Positions 1 through 9,522 of a DNA stretch of 64,000 bases are shown here, in pieces. Under the pieces are notes generated by a model, which saw only the letters and a program-made list of their open reading frames with translations, made no database searches and had not been told where the DNA came from. Where the stretch lies: contig NZ_POSO01000001.1 in the NCBI RefSeq assembly GCF_002993975.1, positions 62,001 to 126,000 on the forward strand, written 5' to 3'. The translations under genes and the position numbers were made by a program. Position 1 is the stretch's first letter. Each line of letters begins with the position of its first letter. Source of the DNA: Apilactobacillus micheneri (GTDB lineage Bacteria > Bacillota > Bacilli > Lactobacillales > Lactobacillaceae).

Positions 1-558
1 AACAGCTAAAGTGTTTAGGCTCTTTGCGCTAATTACTTCAACATTATCAATGTTACGAGCTGATAAAGCAGCGTTCTTATTGTCTTCTTCCAAGACTACT
101 AATGTCTTAGCTGAAGCGTTTAATTTGTTTAATGATTCTGAGAAGTCCTTAGTTTTAGGAGCATCAAAGTCTAATGAATCAACAACAACAAAGTCATCAT
201 TAGCAACTTTTTCTGATAAAACAGATTTAATAGCTAAACGACTAACTTTCTTTGGTAAATGGTAACCGTATGAACGTGTAGTAGGTCCAAAAACGATTCC
301 ACCTCCACGAAATTGTGGTGAACGGATTGAACCTTGACGAGCACGTCCAGTACCCTTTTGACGCCATGGCTTTTTACCACCACCACTAACGGCATGTCTA
401 TTTTTAACAGCATGTGTACCTTGACGTAAAGATGCTCTTTGCATAGTTACAACATCAAATACAACGCTATCGTTTTGTTCAATAGCAAAAATTTCATCGT
501 TTAAATCAACGTTGCCGTTTTTGCTACCGTCTTGTTTATATAATGCTACGCTTGTCAT
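1..558 (-). CDS. rplD: 50S ribosomal protein L4 (partial, 3' end outside window)
   Basis: Primary 23S rRNA-binding protein of the large subunit; in many bacteria it also represses its own S10 operon. I translated the open frame from the ATG at 556-558 to the window edge: 186 codons with no stop, so about 20 residues are missing at the C-terminus. The N-terminus reads [12 protein letters not shown], and the Gly/Lys/Arg-rich loop ([17 protein letters not shown], residues about 60-76) with the following [14 protein letters not shown] segment is diagnostic of L4. It lies 17 bases downstream of rplC in the same operon, with a good AAAGGAGG-type ribosome binding site in the gap. Identification is certain; only the end is unseen. 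Confidence 0.97.
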   Translation of the reverse strand, partial: MTSVALYKQDGSKNGNVDLNDEIFAIEQNDSVVFDVVTMQRASLRQGTHAVKNRHAVSGGGKKPWRQKGTGRARQGSIRSPQFRGGGIVFGPTTRSYGYHLPKKVSRLAIKSVLSEKVANDDFVVVDSLDFDAPKTKDFSESLNKLNASAKTLVVLEEDNKNAALSARNIDNVEVISAKSLNTLAV

Positions 559-575
559 TTATGGTTCCTCCTTTC

Positions 576-1211
576 TTATTTTTGTGATCCGCGAGCAGCA
601 GATTTAATTGTTAAGAATGATTTATTAGCACCAGGAACGTTACCTTTAATTAAGATTACGTTGTTGTCAACATCAGCCTTAACAACTTCAAGATTTTGAA
701 TAGTAACTTGTTTGTTACCCATTCTACCAGGTAATTTCATACCCTTTGTAACTCGGTTAATAATAACACCAAGTGAACCAGGACGACGATGGTATCTTGA
801 ACCGTGAGTTTCAGGTCCTCTACCTTGGCCATCTTTATGAACGTTACCTTGGTAACCATGACCTTTTGTAATTCCTGTTACATCTACGATGTCACCGGCT
901 TCAAAAATGTCTGCCTTAACTTCGTCTGCTACATTGTAATCGCTAAGCTCAACATTTCTGATTTCTTTAATGAAGCGCTTAGGATTTGTATTTGCTTTTG
1001 CTACATGACCTTTTTCTGGCTTGTTACTTAAAACATCACGCTTGTCATCGTAACCCAATTGGATAGCATTGTATCCATCGCTTTCAGTTGACTTTGTTTG
1101 TAACACAACGTTTGGTGTTACATCAACAGCAGTAACTGGAATTAATTCACCATTTTCAGTGAAAACTTGAGTCATTCCGACCTTTTTACCTAAGATTCCT
1201 TTTTTGGTCAT
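576..1211 (-). CDS. rplC: 50S ribosomal protein L3
   Basis: Large-subunit protein that binds near the peptidyl-transferase centre and starts 50S assembly. The 211-residue length is normal for the family. Diagnostic segments are the N-terminal [14 protein letters not shown], the central [16 protein letters not shown] loop (residues about 131-146) that reaches toward the catalytic centre, and [11 protein letters not shown]. It begins with ATG after a GGAGG-like site and sits between rpsJ and rplD as the second gene of the S10 operon. Confidence 0.98.
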   Translation of the reverse strand: MTKKGILGKKVGMTQVFTENGELIPVTAVDVTPNVVLQTKSTESDGYNAIQLGYDDKRDVLSNKPEKGHVAKANTNPKRFIKEIRNVELSDYNVADEVKADIFEAGDIVDVTGITKGHGYQGNVHKDGQGRGPETHGSRYHRRPGSLGVIINRVTKGMKLPGRMGNKQVTIQNLEVVKADVDNNVILIKGNVPGANKSFLTIKSAARGSQK

Positions 1212-1242
1212 GAGTACACCTCCGATATATTGTAATTTTTAA

Positions 1243-1551
1243 TTATAGTTTGATTTCGATATCAACACCACTTGGTAAATCAAGTTTCATTAATGAATCA
1301 ACAGTTTTTGGTGTTGGGTTTAAGATGTCAATTAAACGTTTGTGAGTTAACATTTCAAATTGTTCACGTGACTTCTTAAATTTATGTGGTGAAGCTAGAA
1401 CAGTATAAACAGTTCTATCTGTTGGCAATGGAATTGGACCAGAAATGTTGGCACCAGTTCTTTGCGCAGTAGCCACAATTTTTTCAGCTGATTGGTCTAA
1501 AGTGCGGTGTTCATATGCCTTTAAACGAATACGAATTTTTTGTTTTGCCAT
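1243..1551 (-). CDS. rpsJ: 30S ribosomal protein S10 (NusE)
   Basis: Small-subunit head protein, which also acts as transcription factor NusE linking ribosome and NusG/NusB. At 102 residues it is full length. The start [26 protein letters not shown] and the segment [15 protein letters not shown] are typical. It is the first gene of the S10 operon, with an AGGAGG-type site upstream, and follows a leader of about 155 nt with its own promoter. Confidence 0.98.
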   Translation of the reverse strand: MAKQKIRIRLKAYEHRTLDQSAEKIVATAQRTGANISGPIPLPTDRTVYTVLASPHKFKKSREQFEMLTHKRLIDILNPTPKTVDSLMKLDLPSGVDIEIKL

Positions 1552-1707
1552 TGTTTTCCCTCCTCGCCTTTATTTAAAAATAAGACTAGCTCCGTGGAAA
1601 TTACCGCCACGCCCTATCATGCAAAGCGGCCGGGTGTGTCGCAACCTCCCACATCAAAGCCTGAATTAGATAACTGTACAGGAACATAGATGTCCCTCAA
1701 ACAGGTA
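1552..1707 (-). promoter_or_regulatory. Structured 5' leader of the S10 operon (candidate L4 autoregulatory leader)
   Basis: Between the S10-operon promoter and rpsJ lies about 155 nt of non-coding sequence that is much more GC-rich than other intergenic DNA here. On the minus strand it has a 7-bp hairpin (GGGACAU/AUGUUCC, 1686-1701), a GGGAGG...ACACCC segment and a CGUGG...CCACG hairpin close to the ribosome binding site. Known biology: in several bacteria L4 binds an S10 leader to repress the operon. Inference: this leader has the same role. I see no U-run terminator inside it, so control would be translational. Confidence 0.6.
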
Positions 1708-1714
1708 CCTCTAT

Positions 1715-1743
1715 ATAATACAAAAAATATGCAAATAACGCAA
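1715..1743 (-). promoter_or_regulatory. Promoter of the S10 operon
   Basis: Minus-strand sigma-A-type promoter: -35 TTGCGT (1738-1743), 17-bp spacer, -10 TATTAT (1715-1720). It lies upstream of the structured rpsJ leader and downstream of the fusA terminator, so the S10 operon can start independently of the str operon. Confidence 0.8.
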
Positions 1744-1803
1744 GGGCTTTTACATAATTATTTATGAAAGATATAGAATAAATATTGTTAAATTACATAA
1801 TAA

Positions 1804-1833
1804 AAAAAGTGTTGAATAAATTCAACACTTTTT
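1804..1833 (-). terminator. Intrinsic terminator of the str operon (after fusA)
   Basis: A 13-bp inverted repeat (AAAAAGTGTTGAA / TTCAACACTTTTT, 4-nt loop) begins 9 bases past the fusA stop codon; on the minus strand it ends in a U-run. Confidence 0.9.
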
Positions 1834-1842
1834 ATTATAAAA

Positions 1843-3936
1843 TTATTCATTTCCACCATTTTTTTCAATGATTTCTTCTTGAATAGCCTTAGGAACAGCT
1901 GAGTAATGATCAAATGTCATTGTGAAAGTACCTCTACCTTGTGAAGCAGAACGTAAGGTAGTAGCATAACCAAACATTTCTGATAGTGGAACAAATGCAT
2001 GGATAAGTTGAGCTTTATTTCTAACTTCCATACCTTCAACACTACCACGACGTGAAGTAACTTGTCCCATAACATCACCCATGTATTCTTCAGGAACAAC
2101 AATATCAACTTTCATAATTGGTTCCAAAATAACTGGGCCAGCAGTTTTAGCAGCGTTCTTCAATGCAATTGATGCAGCAACCTTAAATGCAGCTTCAGAT
2201 GAATCGACATCATGATAACTACCATCATATAACTTAGCTTTAACATCAATTAATGGGTATCCAGCAAGAACACCATTAGCCATTGATTCTTTTAGACCTT
2301 GTTCAACTGATGGAATGAATTCACGAGGAACAACACCACCAACGATAGCGTCTTCGAATTCAAAACCTTTACCAGTTTCGTTTGGAGTAAATTCAATAGA
2401 AACATCACCATATTGACCTTTACCACCAGATTGACGAATAAATTTACCTTGAGCCTTAGTTGGCTTAGTAAATGCTTCTCTATAAGCAACTTGTGGAGCA
2501 CCAATTTTAGCTTCAACATTAAATTCACGTTTCAAACGATCAATAATGATGTTCAAGTGAAGTTCACCCATACCAGCAATGATAGTTTCACCAGTTTCAT
2601 TGTTAGTTTCAGCCTTAAATGTTGGATCTTCTTCAGCTAATTTTTGTAAAGCAATGTCCATCTTATCTTGGTCAGCCTTAGTCTTAGGTTCAACAGAAAC
2701 ACTAATAACTGGATCTGGGAAGACCATTGATTCAAGATGTAGAGGATGTTTTTGATCAGTTAAAGAATCACCAGTAGTGGTATTCTTCAAACCAATAGCA
2801 GCAGCAATATCACCAGAGAATACTTCAGGAATTTCTTTTCTATGGTTTGAATGCATTTGTAGTAAACGACCAACACGTTCACGTTTGTCCTTAGTAGCAT
2901 TTAAAACATATGAACCAGCTTCAAGAGTACCTTGGTATACACGAATATAAGTTAAACGACCAACATATGGATCAGTTGCAACCTTAAATGCTAATGAAGC
3001 AAATGGTTTACTGTCATCAGCTTTTAGTTCAACATCATCACCAGTTTCTGGATCAGTTGCCTTGTAAGGACGAACATCTAATGGTGATGGTAAGTATTCA
3101 AGAACAGCATCCATTAACATTTGAATACCTTTGTTCTTAAATGCTGAACCAGCTAGAACAGGGAAGAATTCAAGATTTAATGTACCCTTACGGATAGCAG
3201 CCTTGATTTCATCATTTGAAATTTCTTCACCTTCAAGATATTTATCCATAACATCATCATCAATATCAGCAACAGCTTCAATCAATGATTGACGAGCTTT
3301 TTCGGCTTCTTCTTTGTATTCTTCAGGAACATCAACAGTATCCCATTTTGCACCTAATTTATCTTCATCATAAATATCGGCTTTCATATCGATTAAATCG
3401 ATAACACCTTCGAATGTATCTTCTTTACCAATAGGAATTTGAATAGCATGTGCATTAGCATCTAGACGATCATGTAATGATTGAACTGATGCAGCAAAAT
3501 CAGCACCTAATTTATCCATCTTATTAGCAAAAACAATACGAGGAACATTATATTCTGAAGCTTGACGCCAAACAGTTTCTGTTTGTGGTTCAACACCAGC
3601 AGCAGCATCAAGAATAGTAATAGAACCATCTAGAACACGTAATGAACGTTCAACTTCGGCAGTAAAGTCAACGTGTCCTGGGGTATCAATAATATTGATA
3701 CGGTAGTCTTTCCATTGAGCAGTAGTAGCAGCAGAAGTGATAGTAATACCACGTTCTTGTTCTTGTACCATCCAGTCCATTTGTGAAGCACCATCATGAG
3801 TTTCACCAATTTTGTGGATTCTACCAGTATAGTACAAAATACGTTCAGTAGCAGTTGTTTTACCAGCATCAATATGCGCAGTAATACCAATGTTACGTGT
3901 TTTTTCTAATGGGAATTCACGTTTGTTGTTAGCCAT
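1843..3936 (-). CDS. fusA: Elongation factor G
   Basis: Ribosomal translocase: the GTPase that moves tRNA-mRNA by one codon, and with RRF recycles ribosomes. The 697-residue length is standard. The G-domain motifs are all present: AHIDAGKTT (G1), ERGITI (G2), DTPGHVDF (G3) and NKMD (G4). Domain IV/V segments such as [12 protein letters not shown] and [12 protein letters not shown] follow. It starts with ATG behind GAGAGGAG. It is the third gene of the str operon after rpsG, with a terminator-like hairpin in the rpsG-fusA gap. The gene for EF-Tu does not follow, as is usual in lactobacilli. Confidence 0.99.
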   Translation of the reverse strand: MANNKREFPLEKTRNIGITAHIDAGKTTATERILYYTGRIHKIGETHDGASQMDWMVQEQERGITITSAATTAQWKDYRINIIDTPGHVDFTAEVERSLRVLDGSITILDAAAGVEPQTETVWRQASEYNVPRIVFANKMDKLGADFAASVQSLHDRLDANAHAIQIPIGKEDTFEGVIDLIDMKADIYDEDKLGAKWDTVDVPEEYKEEAEKARQSLIEAVADIDDDVMDKYLEGEEISNDEIKAAIRKGTLNLEFFPVLAGSAFKNKGIQMLMDAVLEYLPSPLDVRPYKATDPETGDDVELKADDSKPFASLAFKVATDPYVGRLTYIRVYQGTLEAGSYVLNATKDKRERVGRLLQMHSNHRKEIPEVFSGDIAAAIGLKNTTTGDSLTDQKHPLHLESMVFPDPVISVSVEPKTKADQDKMDIALQKLAEEDPTFKAETNNETGETIIAGMGELHLNIIIDRLKREFNVEAKIGAPQVAYREAFTKPTKAQGKFIRQSGGKGQYGDVSIEFTPNETGKGFEFEDAIVGGVVPREFIPSVEQGLKESMANGVLAGYPLIDVKAKLYDGSYHDVDSSEAAFKVAASIALKNAAKTAGPVILEPIMKVDIVVPEEYMGDVMGQVTSRRGSVEGMEVRNKAQLIHAFVPLSEMFGYATTLRSASQGRGTFTMTFDHYSAVPKAIQEEIIEKNGGNE

Positions 3937-3969
3937 TAAAATGTTTCTCCTCTCAATAATTCACTTTTT

Positions 3970-3996
3970 AAAAAAGTGGCTAATACCATTAGCCAC
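3970..3996 (-). terminator. Terminator-like hairpin between rpsG and fusA
   Basis: A perfect 9-bp stem GTGGCTAAT / ATTAGCCAC with a 3-nt loop (3976-3996) is followed on the minus strand by six T residues. It has all the features of an intrinsic terminator but lies inside the str operon, upstream of the fusA ribosome binding site, so some transcription must read through or fusA must have another promoter. It could set the ratio of S12/S7 to EF-G. Confidence 0.65.
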
Positions 3997-4029
3997 TAAT
4001 CCAATTGCACAAAATTGTACAAGTTTATA

Positions 4030-4500
4030 TTACCAACGGTAGTGAGCAAATGCACGGTTAGCTTCTGCCATCTTATGAGTGTCTTCACGTTTTTTAACTG
4101 AAGCACCTGTGTTGTTAGCAGCATCCATGATTTCACGTCCTAGACGTTCAACCATAGTGTGTTCACCACGTAAACGTGCATAGTTTACAATCCAACGTAA
4201 ACCTAAAGTAACACGACGATCAGGACGTACTTCAATAGGAACTTGGTAGTTTGATCCACCAACACGACGAGCCTTAACTTCTAGTACAGGCATAACGTTT
4301 TTCATAGCTTCTTCGAATACATCAACTGCTTCGTTTCCAGTTTCTTTCTTAATAAGGTCAAATGCACCATATAAAATTTCTGTAGCAGTTCCCTTTTTAC
4401 CATCTAACATCAAACGGTTGATTAAGCTAGCAACCATTTTTGAGTTATAAATTGGATCAGGAAGAACTTCACGTTGTTGAACATTTCCTTTTCTTGGCAT
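4030..4500 (-). CDS. rpsG: 30S ribosomal protein S7
   Basis: Small-subunit head assembly protein that binds 16S rRNA near the E site. The 156 residues match the bacterial length. [39 protein letters not shown] at the start (typical residues given in part: [23 protein letters not shown]) and the C-terminal [14 protein letters not shown] are classic S7. Second gene of the str operon, 37 bases after rpsL, ATG start with AGGAGG. Confidence 0.98.
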   Translation of the reverse strand: MPRKGNVQQREVLPDPIYNSKMVASLINRLMLDGKKGTATEILYGAFDLIKKETGNEAVDVFEEAMKNVMPVLEVKARRVGGSNYQVPIEVRPDRRVTLGLRWIVNYARLRGEHTMVERLGREIMDAANNTGASVKKREDTHKMAEANRAFAHYRW

Positions 4501-4537
4501 TAAAAAATCCTCCTTGTTATTATAGCTTTAATTAAAA

Positions 4538-4951
4538 TTATTCTTTAGGTTTCTTAGTACCGTATTTTGAACGACCTTGGCGACGATCAGTAACACCAGC
4601 AGTATCTAATGCACCACGAACGATATGATAACGAACACCAGGTAAATCCTTAACACGACCACCACGAATTAAAACAACACTATGTTCTTGAAGATTATGA
4701 CCAATACCAGGAATGTAGGCAGTAACTTCAATTAAGTTTGATAATCTAACACGAGCGTATTTACGTAAAGCTGAGTTAGGCTTCTTTGGAGTCATAGTAC
4801 CAACACGAGTAGCTACCCCACGTTTTTGAGGAGCAGGGTTGTTAGTTTGCTTCTTCTTGTAACTGTTATACCCATGGTTTAAAGCTGGGGCTTTTGATTT
4901 AGAACTTCTAGAATGACGACCTTTACGTACTAATTGGTTAATAGTAGGCAT
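4538..4951 (-). CDS. rpsL: 30S ribosomal protein S12
   Basis: Decoding-centre protein of the small subunit. 137 residues. The streptomycin-related segments [15 protein letters not shown] and [17 protein letters not shown] carry the usual wild-type lysines, so nothing here suggests streptomycin resistance. First gene of the str operon, ATG start at 4951 with an AAGGAGGAA site nine bases upstream. Confidence 0.98.
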   Translation of the reverse strand: MPTINQLVRKGRHSRSSKSKAPALNHGYNSYKKKQTNNPAPQKRGVATRVGTMTPKKPNSALRKYARVRLSNLIEVTAYIPGIGHNLQEHSVVLIRGGRVKDLPGVRYHIVRGALDTAGVTDRRQGRSKYGTKKPKE

Positions 4952-5051
4952 CTAAAAATTCCTCCTTCCGAAAATTTTTTATATTTTTAAGTCCACACAT
5001 CCAGGTGGTTCTTTTTATAACAAAACTCACCGAATGAATAAGTACTTGATA

Positions 5052-5080
5052 ATATTAACATGGGCACACAATCTCGTCAA
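5052..5080 (-). promoter_or_regulatory. Promoter of the str operon (rpsL-rpsG-fusA)
   Basis: Minus-strand -35 TTGACG (5075-5080), 17-bp spacer, -10 TAATAT (5052-5057). The leader of about 95 nt contains an imperfect hairpin (AACCACCTGG...GTGTGG, about 4991-5015) before the rpsL ribosome binding site. Confidence 0.85.
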
Positions 5081-5136
5081 TGTAATTTCAAATAATTATT
5101 TATTATTTTCGTAAATATAATATAGAGGTGATGTAA

Positions 5137-5811
5137 ATTTTAAAATATGAATTTTTTATAATAATGATAGTTAGTGGAGTTATCGGATCTTTTATTGCAT
5201 TAGTAGAATACCGGATAAGCAACCATCAATCTATAGTATTCCCCCGCTCACACTGTGATAATTGTGGTTACATTTTAAAATGGTTTGATTTAATTCCCAT
5301 AATAAGTTATATATTTCTTTTAGGAAAATGTATAAAATGTAAATTTAAAATAAATAGGTCATTTTTCTTAATAGAATTATTAACCATAGTTTCAACAACG
5401 ATGATTTATATTTTTACGTTAAATATCAAGTATATCCCCTTTCTATTTATTCTAATATTTTTATCAGTACAAGATTTTAAAAATAAATTTGTATCTTTAT
5501 CTTCAATATTATTATTGCTGTTATCAACACTATTAATTTCATTTAACATAAAAAAATTCTTTATAGTTATGGTAATATACCTTTTTATATTTTGTTTTAA
5601 TAATAAATTTAACTTTATAGGAATGGCTGATATTGATGTATTAAGTATATGTGCATTAGTATTTAATATAAATCAATTAATAAATATTACGCTTTTATCA
5701 TCATCAACATGTTTAATTTATTTCATTTTGATAAAAAGAAAAACTAAAACGATTCCATTCATTCCATTTATATTTATTGGCACGGTAATATCTATATGTA
5801 TACAAAAATAG
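5137..5811 (+). CDS. comC: Prepilin peptidase, ComC/PilD family (aspartic protease A24)
   Basis: Membrane aspartic protease that cleaves the leader of type IV prepilin-like pseudopilins; in Firmicutes it processes ComG proteins of the DNA-uptake machine. Visible features are the N-terminal GSFIALVEYR, the two zinc-type cysteine pairs (CDNCG and CIKCK), a first catalytic Asp in VQDFKNKFV, and the second in GMADID, plus many membrane segments. The first ATG is at 5164, but a good site (GAGGTG, 5125-5130) lies 34 bases upstream of it. The frame stays open back to an ATT at 5137, six bases after that site. An ATT start gives 224 residues and the usual first membrane helix. It is the only plus-strand gene in the first 22 kb, convergent with rpoC. 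Confidence 0.85.
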   Translation: MLKYEFFIIMIVSGVIGSFIALVEYRISNHQSIVFPRSHCDNCGYILKWFDLIPIISYIFLLGKCIKCKFKINRSFFLIELLTIVSTTMIYIFTLNIKYIPFLFILIFLSVQDFKNKFVSLSSILLLLLSTLLISFNIKKFFIVMVIYLFIFCFNNKFNFIGMADIDVLSICALVFNINQLINITLLSSSTCLIYFILIKRKTKTIPFIPFIFIGTVISICIQK

Positions 5812-5839
5812 CAATTGCTTTTTAGCAATTGCTATTTTT
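5804..5839. terminator. Bidirectional terminator between comC and rpoC
   Basis: A 16-bp inverted repeat (AAAAATAGCAATTGCT / AGCAATTGCTATTTTT, TTTT loop) spans the comC stop codon and ends 7 bases from the rpoC stop. A-runs and T-runs flank both arms, so it can stop transcription from both directions. Confidence 0.9.
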
Positions 5840-5845
5840 TAATTA

Positions 5846-8800
5846 TTATTTATTGTCAACGTTTTCTTCATTCATACGTTTGTCAATTTCATCAATTGAG
5901 TAAACATCTTTTGATTTATCGTTGTTTTCCTTTTCATCGGCCTTTGGTTCGATACGACCATAAGTCTTCATACCAGTACCTGCAGGAATTAATTTACCAA
6001 TAATAACATTTTCTTTAAGTCCAACTAATGGATCATTCTTACCACGAATAGCAGCATCAGTTAATACACGAGTAGTTTCTTGGAATGATGCAGCTGATAA
6101 GAAACTATTTGTTTCTAGAGCAGCCTTAGTAATTCCTAAGATAACTGGACGTGCAGTTGCTGGAATCTTTCCAGAAATAATTGCATCAGCATTAGCTTTC
6201 TTGAAAGCATCAATATCCATTAATGTACCAGGAAGAACATCAGTGTCACCTGCATCCATGATTCTTACTTTACGTAACATTTGACGAACCATGATTTCAG
6301 CATGCTTATCACTAACTTCAACCCCTTGCATACGGTAAGTCTTTTGAACTTCACTTAGCAAGTAAACTTCTGTTGATAATGAATCACGAACTTTAATAAG
6401 TTCTTTAGGATCAACAGAACCTTCATTAATAGCTCCACCACGACGAATTACGTCACCTTCAGCAACGTTCATACGTGCATTGATTGGAACCTTGTAAGTT
6501 CTGGTATCAGCGTCACCTTTAATTGTAACTTCCTTAACTCTTTCAGCAGGATTTTCTTCAATTAAGTCAACGGTACCAGTAACTTCTGAAATTTCTGCTT
6601 TACCTTTAGGATTTCTAGCTTCAAAAATTTCTTGAACACGAGGAAGTCCTTGAGTAATATCAGCGTTACCAGCAACCCCACCAGTATGGAAGTTTCTCAT
6701 AGTTAATTGAGTACCAGGTTCACCAATTGATTGAGCAGCAACAGTACCAACTGCTTCACCAACTTCAACAGGAGATCCAGTAGCTAAATTACGTCCATAA
6801 CATTTTTCACAAACACCATGAACAGTGTTACAAGTAAATGCTGAACGAATTTCAACTTCTTTAATACCTGCATCAGTAATTGCTTGAGCCTCTGGTTCAT
6901 TGATAATTTGATTATGCTTAACAATCACTTCACCAGTAGTAGGATTCTTAACTGTCTTCATAGCATAACGACCAAGAATTCTATCATAAAGTGGTTCAAT
7001 CATTTCATTTCCTTGCTTCAAGGCAGTAACGATAACACCACGATCAGTACCACAATCTTCTTCACGAATAATAACATCTTGAGCAACATCAACTAAACGA
7101 CGAGTTAAGTAACCAGAGTTGGCAGTCTTCAAGGCCGTATCAGTCATACCTTTACGAGCACCGTGGGTAGAAATGAACATTTCCAAAACAGATAGTCCTT
7201 CACGGAAATTAGCAGTAATAGGTAATTCCATAATTTCACCATTAGGAGCAGCCATTAATCCACGCATACCAGCAAGTTGAGTAAAGTTAGAGATATTACC
7301 ACGAGCACCAGAATCACTCATCATAAAGATAGGATTTTGAGGATCAAAACTTTCCATCAATTTATTTTGAATTTCATCCTTGGCGTCACTCCAGACACCA
7401 ATAACTCTTTCATAACGTTCATGATCAGTAATTAAACCACGACGGAATTGTTTAGTAATGTTTTCAACTTTCTTATGAGATTCAGTAATAATTTCAGGCT
7501 TTTCTTTTAAGTCAGTAACATCGGTAATACCAACAGTTAAACCAGACTTAGTAGATTCGTTGTAACCTAAATCTTTAATTTTATCTAATAAGTGTGAAGT
7601 TTCAGTAACTTTATATTGCTTGTAAACTTCGGCAATGATATCTGATAAGAAGCCCTTCTTAAAGGAACCAATAATTGGTGCATCCTTTAGATGTTCATGA
7701 ATGTCTTCCCCAGGTTCTAAGAAGAATTTATCGGATAAATGACCATTTAAGTTAGTATCAGTTGGTTCATTCAAATATGTGAATGAATCAGGAAGAATAC
7801 CATTAAAGATAATCTTACCAATTGTAGTTACTAAAATCTTATTTCTTTGTTCATCAGTAAATGGCTTTTCTGGCATTGAACTAGCAGCAATTCCAACACG
7901 ACTGTGCCAATGAGTTAAACCACTTTGGTATGATAATTTAGCTTCTTCAGGATTATTGAAGATCATACCTTCACCTTCACGTCCAGCTTCTTCCATGGTT
8001 AAGTAGTAGTTACCAATAACCATATCTTGAGAAGGAGTAACGATAGGATTACCATCACGAGGTGCCAAAATATGAGTAGCAGCTAACATCAATAGTCTGG
8101 ATTCAGCTTGAGCTTCATCAGATAAAGGAACGTGAATAGCCATTTGGTCACCATCAAAATCGGCATTATAAGCTTCACAAGCTAATGGATGAAGACGCAT
8201 TGATTTACCAGAAACCAACACTGGTTCAAAGGCTTGAATACCCAATCTATGAAGTGTAGGTGCACGGTTCAATAGGACTGGATGTTCTTTAATAACATCT
8301 TCTAAGACATCAAAGACTTCTTCATCTTTACGTTCAATTTGACGTTTAGCTGATTTAATATTAGAAGCAATTTCACGGTTAACCAATTCTTTCATAATGA
8401 AAGGCTTGAATAGTTCAAGAGCCATTGGAACCGGTAGTCCCATTTGGTTGAATTTTAAGAATGGTCCAACATCAATAACTGAACGACCAGAATAGTCAAC
8501 ACGCTTACCAAGTAAGTTTTGTCTGAAACGACCTTGCTTACCTTTAAGCATATGTGAAAGTGACTTCAATGGTCTGTTACCTGGTCCAGCAACTGGACGT
8601 CCACGACGACCATTATCAATTAAAGCATCAACCGCTTCTTGTAACATACGTTTTTCATTTTGAACGATAATACCAGGAGCATGTAAATCTAATAATCTCT
8701 TCAAACGATTATTACGGTTAATAACACGACGATATAAATCATTCAAATCAGAAGTAGCAAAACGACCACCTTCAAGTTGAACCATTGGTCTTAAATCAGG

Positions 8801-9505
8801 TGGAACAACTGGAATAGCTTCCATAATCATCCATGTTAAGTCATTTCCAGATTTAACAAATGATTCTAGAATATCTAGTCTTCTAACAGCACGAACACGT
8901 TTTTGACCAGTAGCTTTCTTTAATTGATCCTTTAGTTCAGCAACTTCTTTTTTAACGTCAACGTTTTTAAGTAAGGTTCTGATAGCTTCAGCACCAATCT
9001 TACCTTCAAAACGATTACCATATTCTTGTTTCTTTTGACGATAGTCTTGTTCTGACATAAGTTGTTTATTTTCTAGTGGTGTATCACCAGGATCAGTAAC
9101 AACATATGATGCAAAGTAAATAATTTCTTCCAATGCACGTGGACTCATATCTAAGATAAGTCCCATACGACTTGGAATACCCTTAAAGTACCAAATATGA
9201 GTAACTGGGGCAGCTAATTCAATGTGTCCCATACGTTCACGACGTACTTTTGAACGAGTAACTTCAACTCCACAGCGATCACAAACGATACCTTTGTATC
9301 TAATACGTTTATATTTACCACAAGCACATTCCCAATCCTTTGTAGGACCGAAAATTCTTTCATCGAATAAACCATCTTTTTCTGGCTTTAAAGTTCTATA
9401 GTTAATAGTTTCTGGTTTTTTAACTTCACCAAATGACCAACTACGAATCTTATCAGAAGATGCTAAACCGATTTGCATGCTTGAAAATTTATTTACATCG
9501 ACCAA
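5846..9505 (-). CDS. rpoC: DNA-directed RNA polymerase subunit beta'
   Basis: Largest core subunit of RNA polymerase, which carries the catalytic Mg2+ site. 1219 residues, normal for lactobacilli. The zinc-binding [20 protein letters not shown] segment lies near residues 60-79 (key cysteines C-x-C...C-x2-C), and the catalytic loop NADFDGDQM is present. The trigger-loop region includes [14 protein letters not shown], and a second cysteine cluster ([13 protein letters not shown]) lies near the C-terminus. The start codon is TTG (9503-9505) with AGGGGAC upstream; there is no better ATG. It lies 17 bases downstream of rpoB in one operon. Confidence 0.99.
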   Translation of the reverse strand: MVDVNKFSSMQIGLASSDKIRSWSFGEVKKPETINYRTLKPEKDGLFDERIFGPTKDWECACGKYKRIRYKGIVCDRCGVEVTRSKVRRERMGHIELAAPVTHIWYFKGIPSRMGLILDMSPRALEEIIYFASYVVTDPGDTPLENKQLMSEQDYRQKKQEYGNRFEGKIGAEAIRTLLKNVDVKKEVAELKDQLKKATGQKRVRAVRRLDILESFVKSGNDLTWMIMEAIPVVPPDLRPMVQLEGGRFATSDLNDLYRRVINRNNRLKRLLDLHAPGIIVQNEKRMLQEAVDALIDNGRRGRPVAGPGNRPLKSLSHMLKGKQGRFRQNLLGKRVDYSGRSVIDVGPFLKFNQMGLPVPMALELFKPFIMKELVNREIASNIKSAKRQIERKDEEVFDVLEDVIKEHPVLLNRAPTLHRLGIQAFEPVLVSGKSMRLHPLACEAYNADFDGDQMAIHVPLSDEAQAESRLLMLAATHILAPRDGNPIVTPSQDMVIGNYYLTMEEAGREGEGMIFNNPEEAKLSYQSGLTHWHSRVGIAASSMPEKPFTDEQRNKILVTTIGKIIFNGILPDSFTYLNEPTDTNLNGHLSDKFFLEPGEDIHEHLKDAPIIGSFKKGFLSDIIAEVYKQYKVTETSHLLDKIKDLGYNESTKSGLTVGITDVTDLKEKPEIITESHKKVENITKQFRRGLITDHERYERVIGVWSDAKDEIQNKLMESFDPQNPIFMMSDSGARGNISNFTQLAGMRGLMAAPNGEIMELPITANFREGLSVLEMFISTHGARKGMTDTALKTANSGYLTRRLVDVAQDVIIREEDCGTDRGVIVTALKQGNEMIEPLYDRILGRYAMKTVKNPTTGEVIVKHNQIINEPEAQAITDAGIKEVEIRSAFTCNTVHGVCEKCYGRNLATGSPVEVGEAVGTVAAQSIGEPGTQLTMRNFHTGGVAGNADITQGLPRVQEIFEARNPKGKAEISEVTGTVDLIEENPAERVKEVTIKGDADTRTYKVPINARMNVAEGDVIRRGGAINEGSVDPKELIKVRDSLSTEVYLLSEVQKTYRMQGVEVSDKHAEIMVRQMLRKVRIMDAGDTDVLPGTLMDIDAFKKANADAIISGKIPATARPVILGITKAALETNSFLSAASFQETTRVLTDAAIRGKNDPLVGLKENVIIGKLIPAGTGMKTYGRIEPKADEKENNDKSKDVYSIDEIDKRMNEENVDNK

Positions 9506-9522
9506 TGGATAGTCCCCTTTCT

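Noticed and set aside
1445-1669. 74-residue plus-strand frame over the S10 leader
   Set aside because: It overlaps rpsJ and the structured leader on the opposite strand and has no ribosome site.
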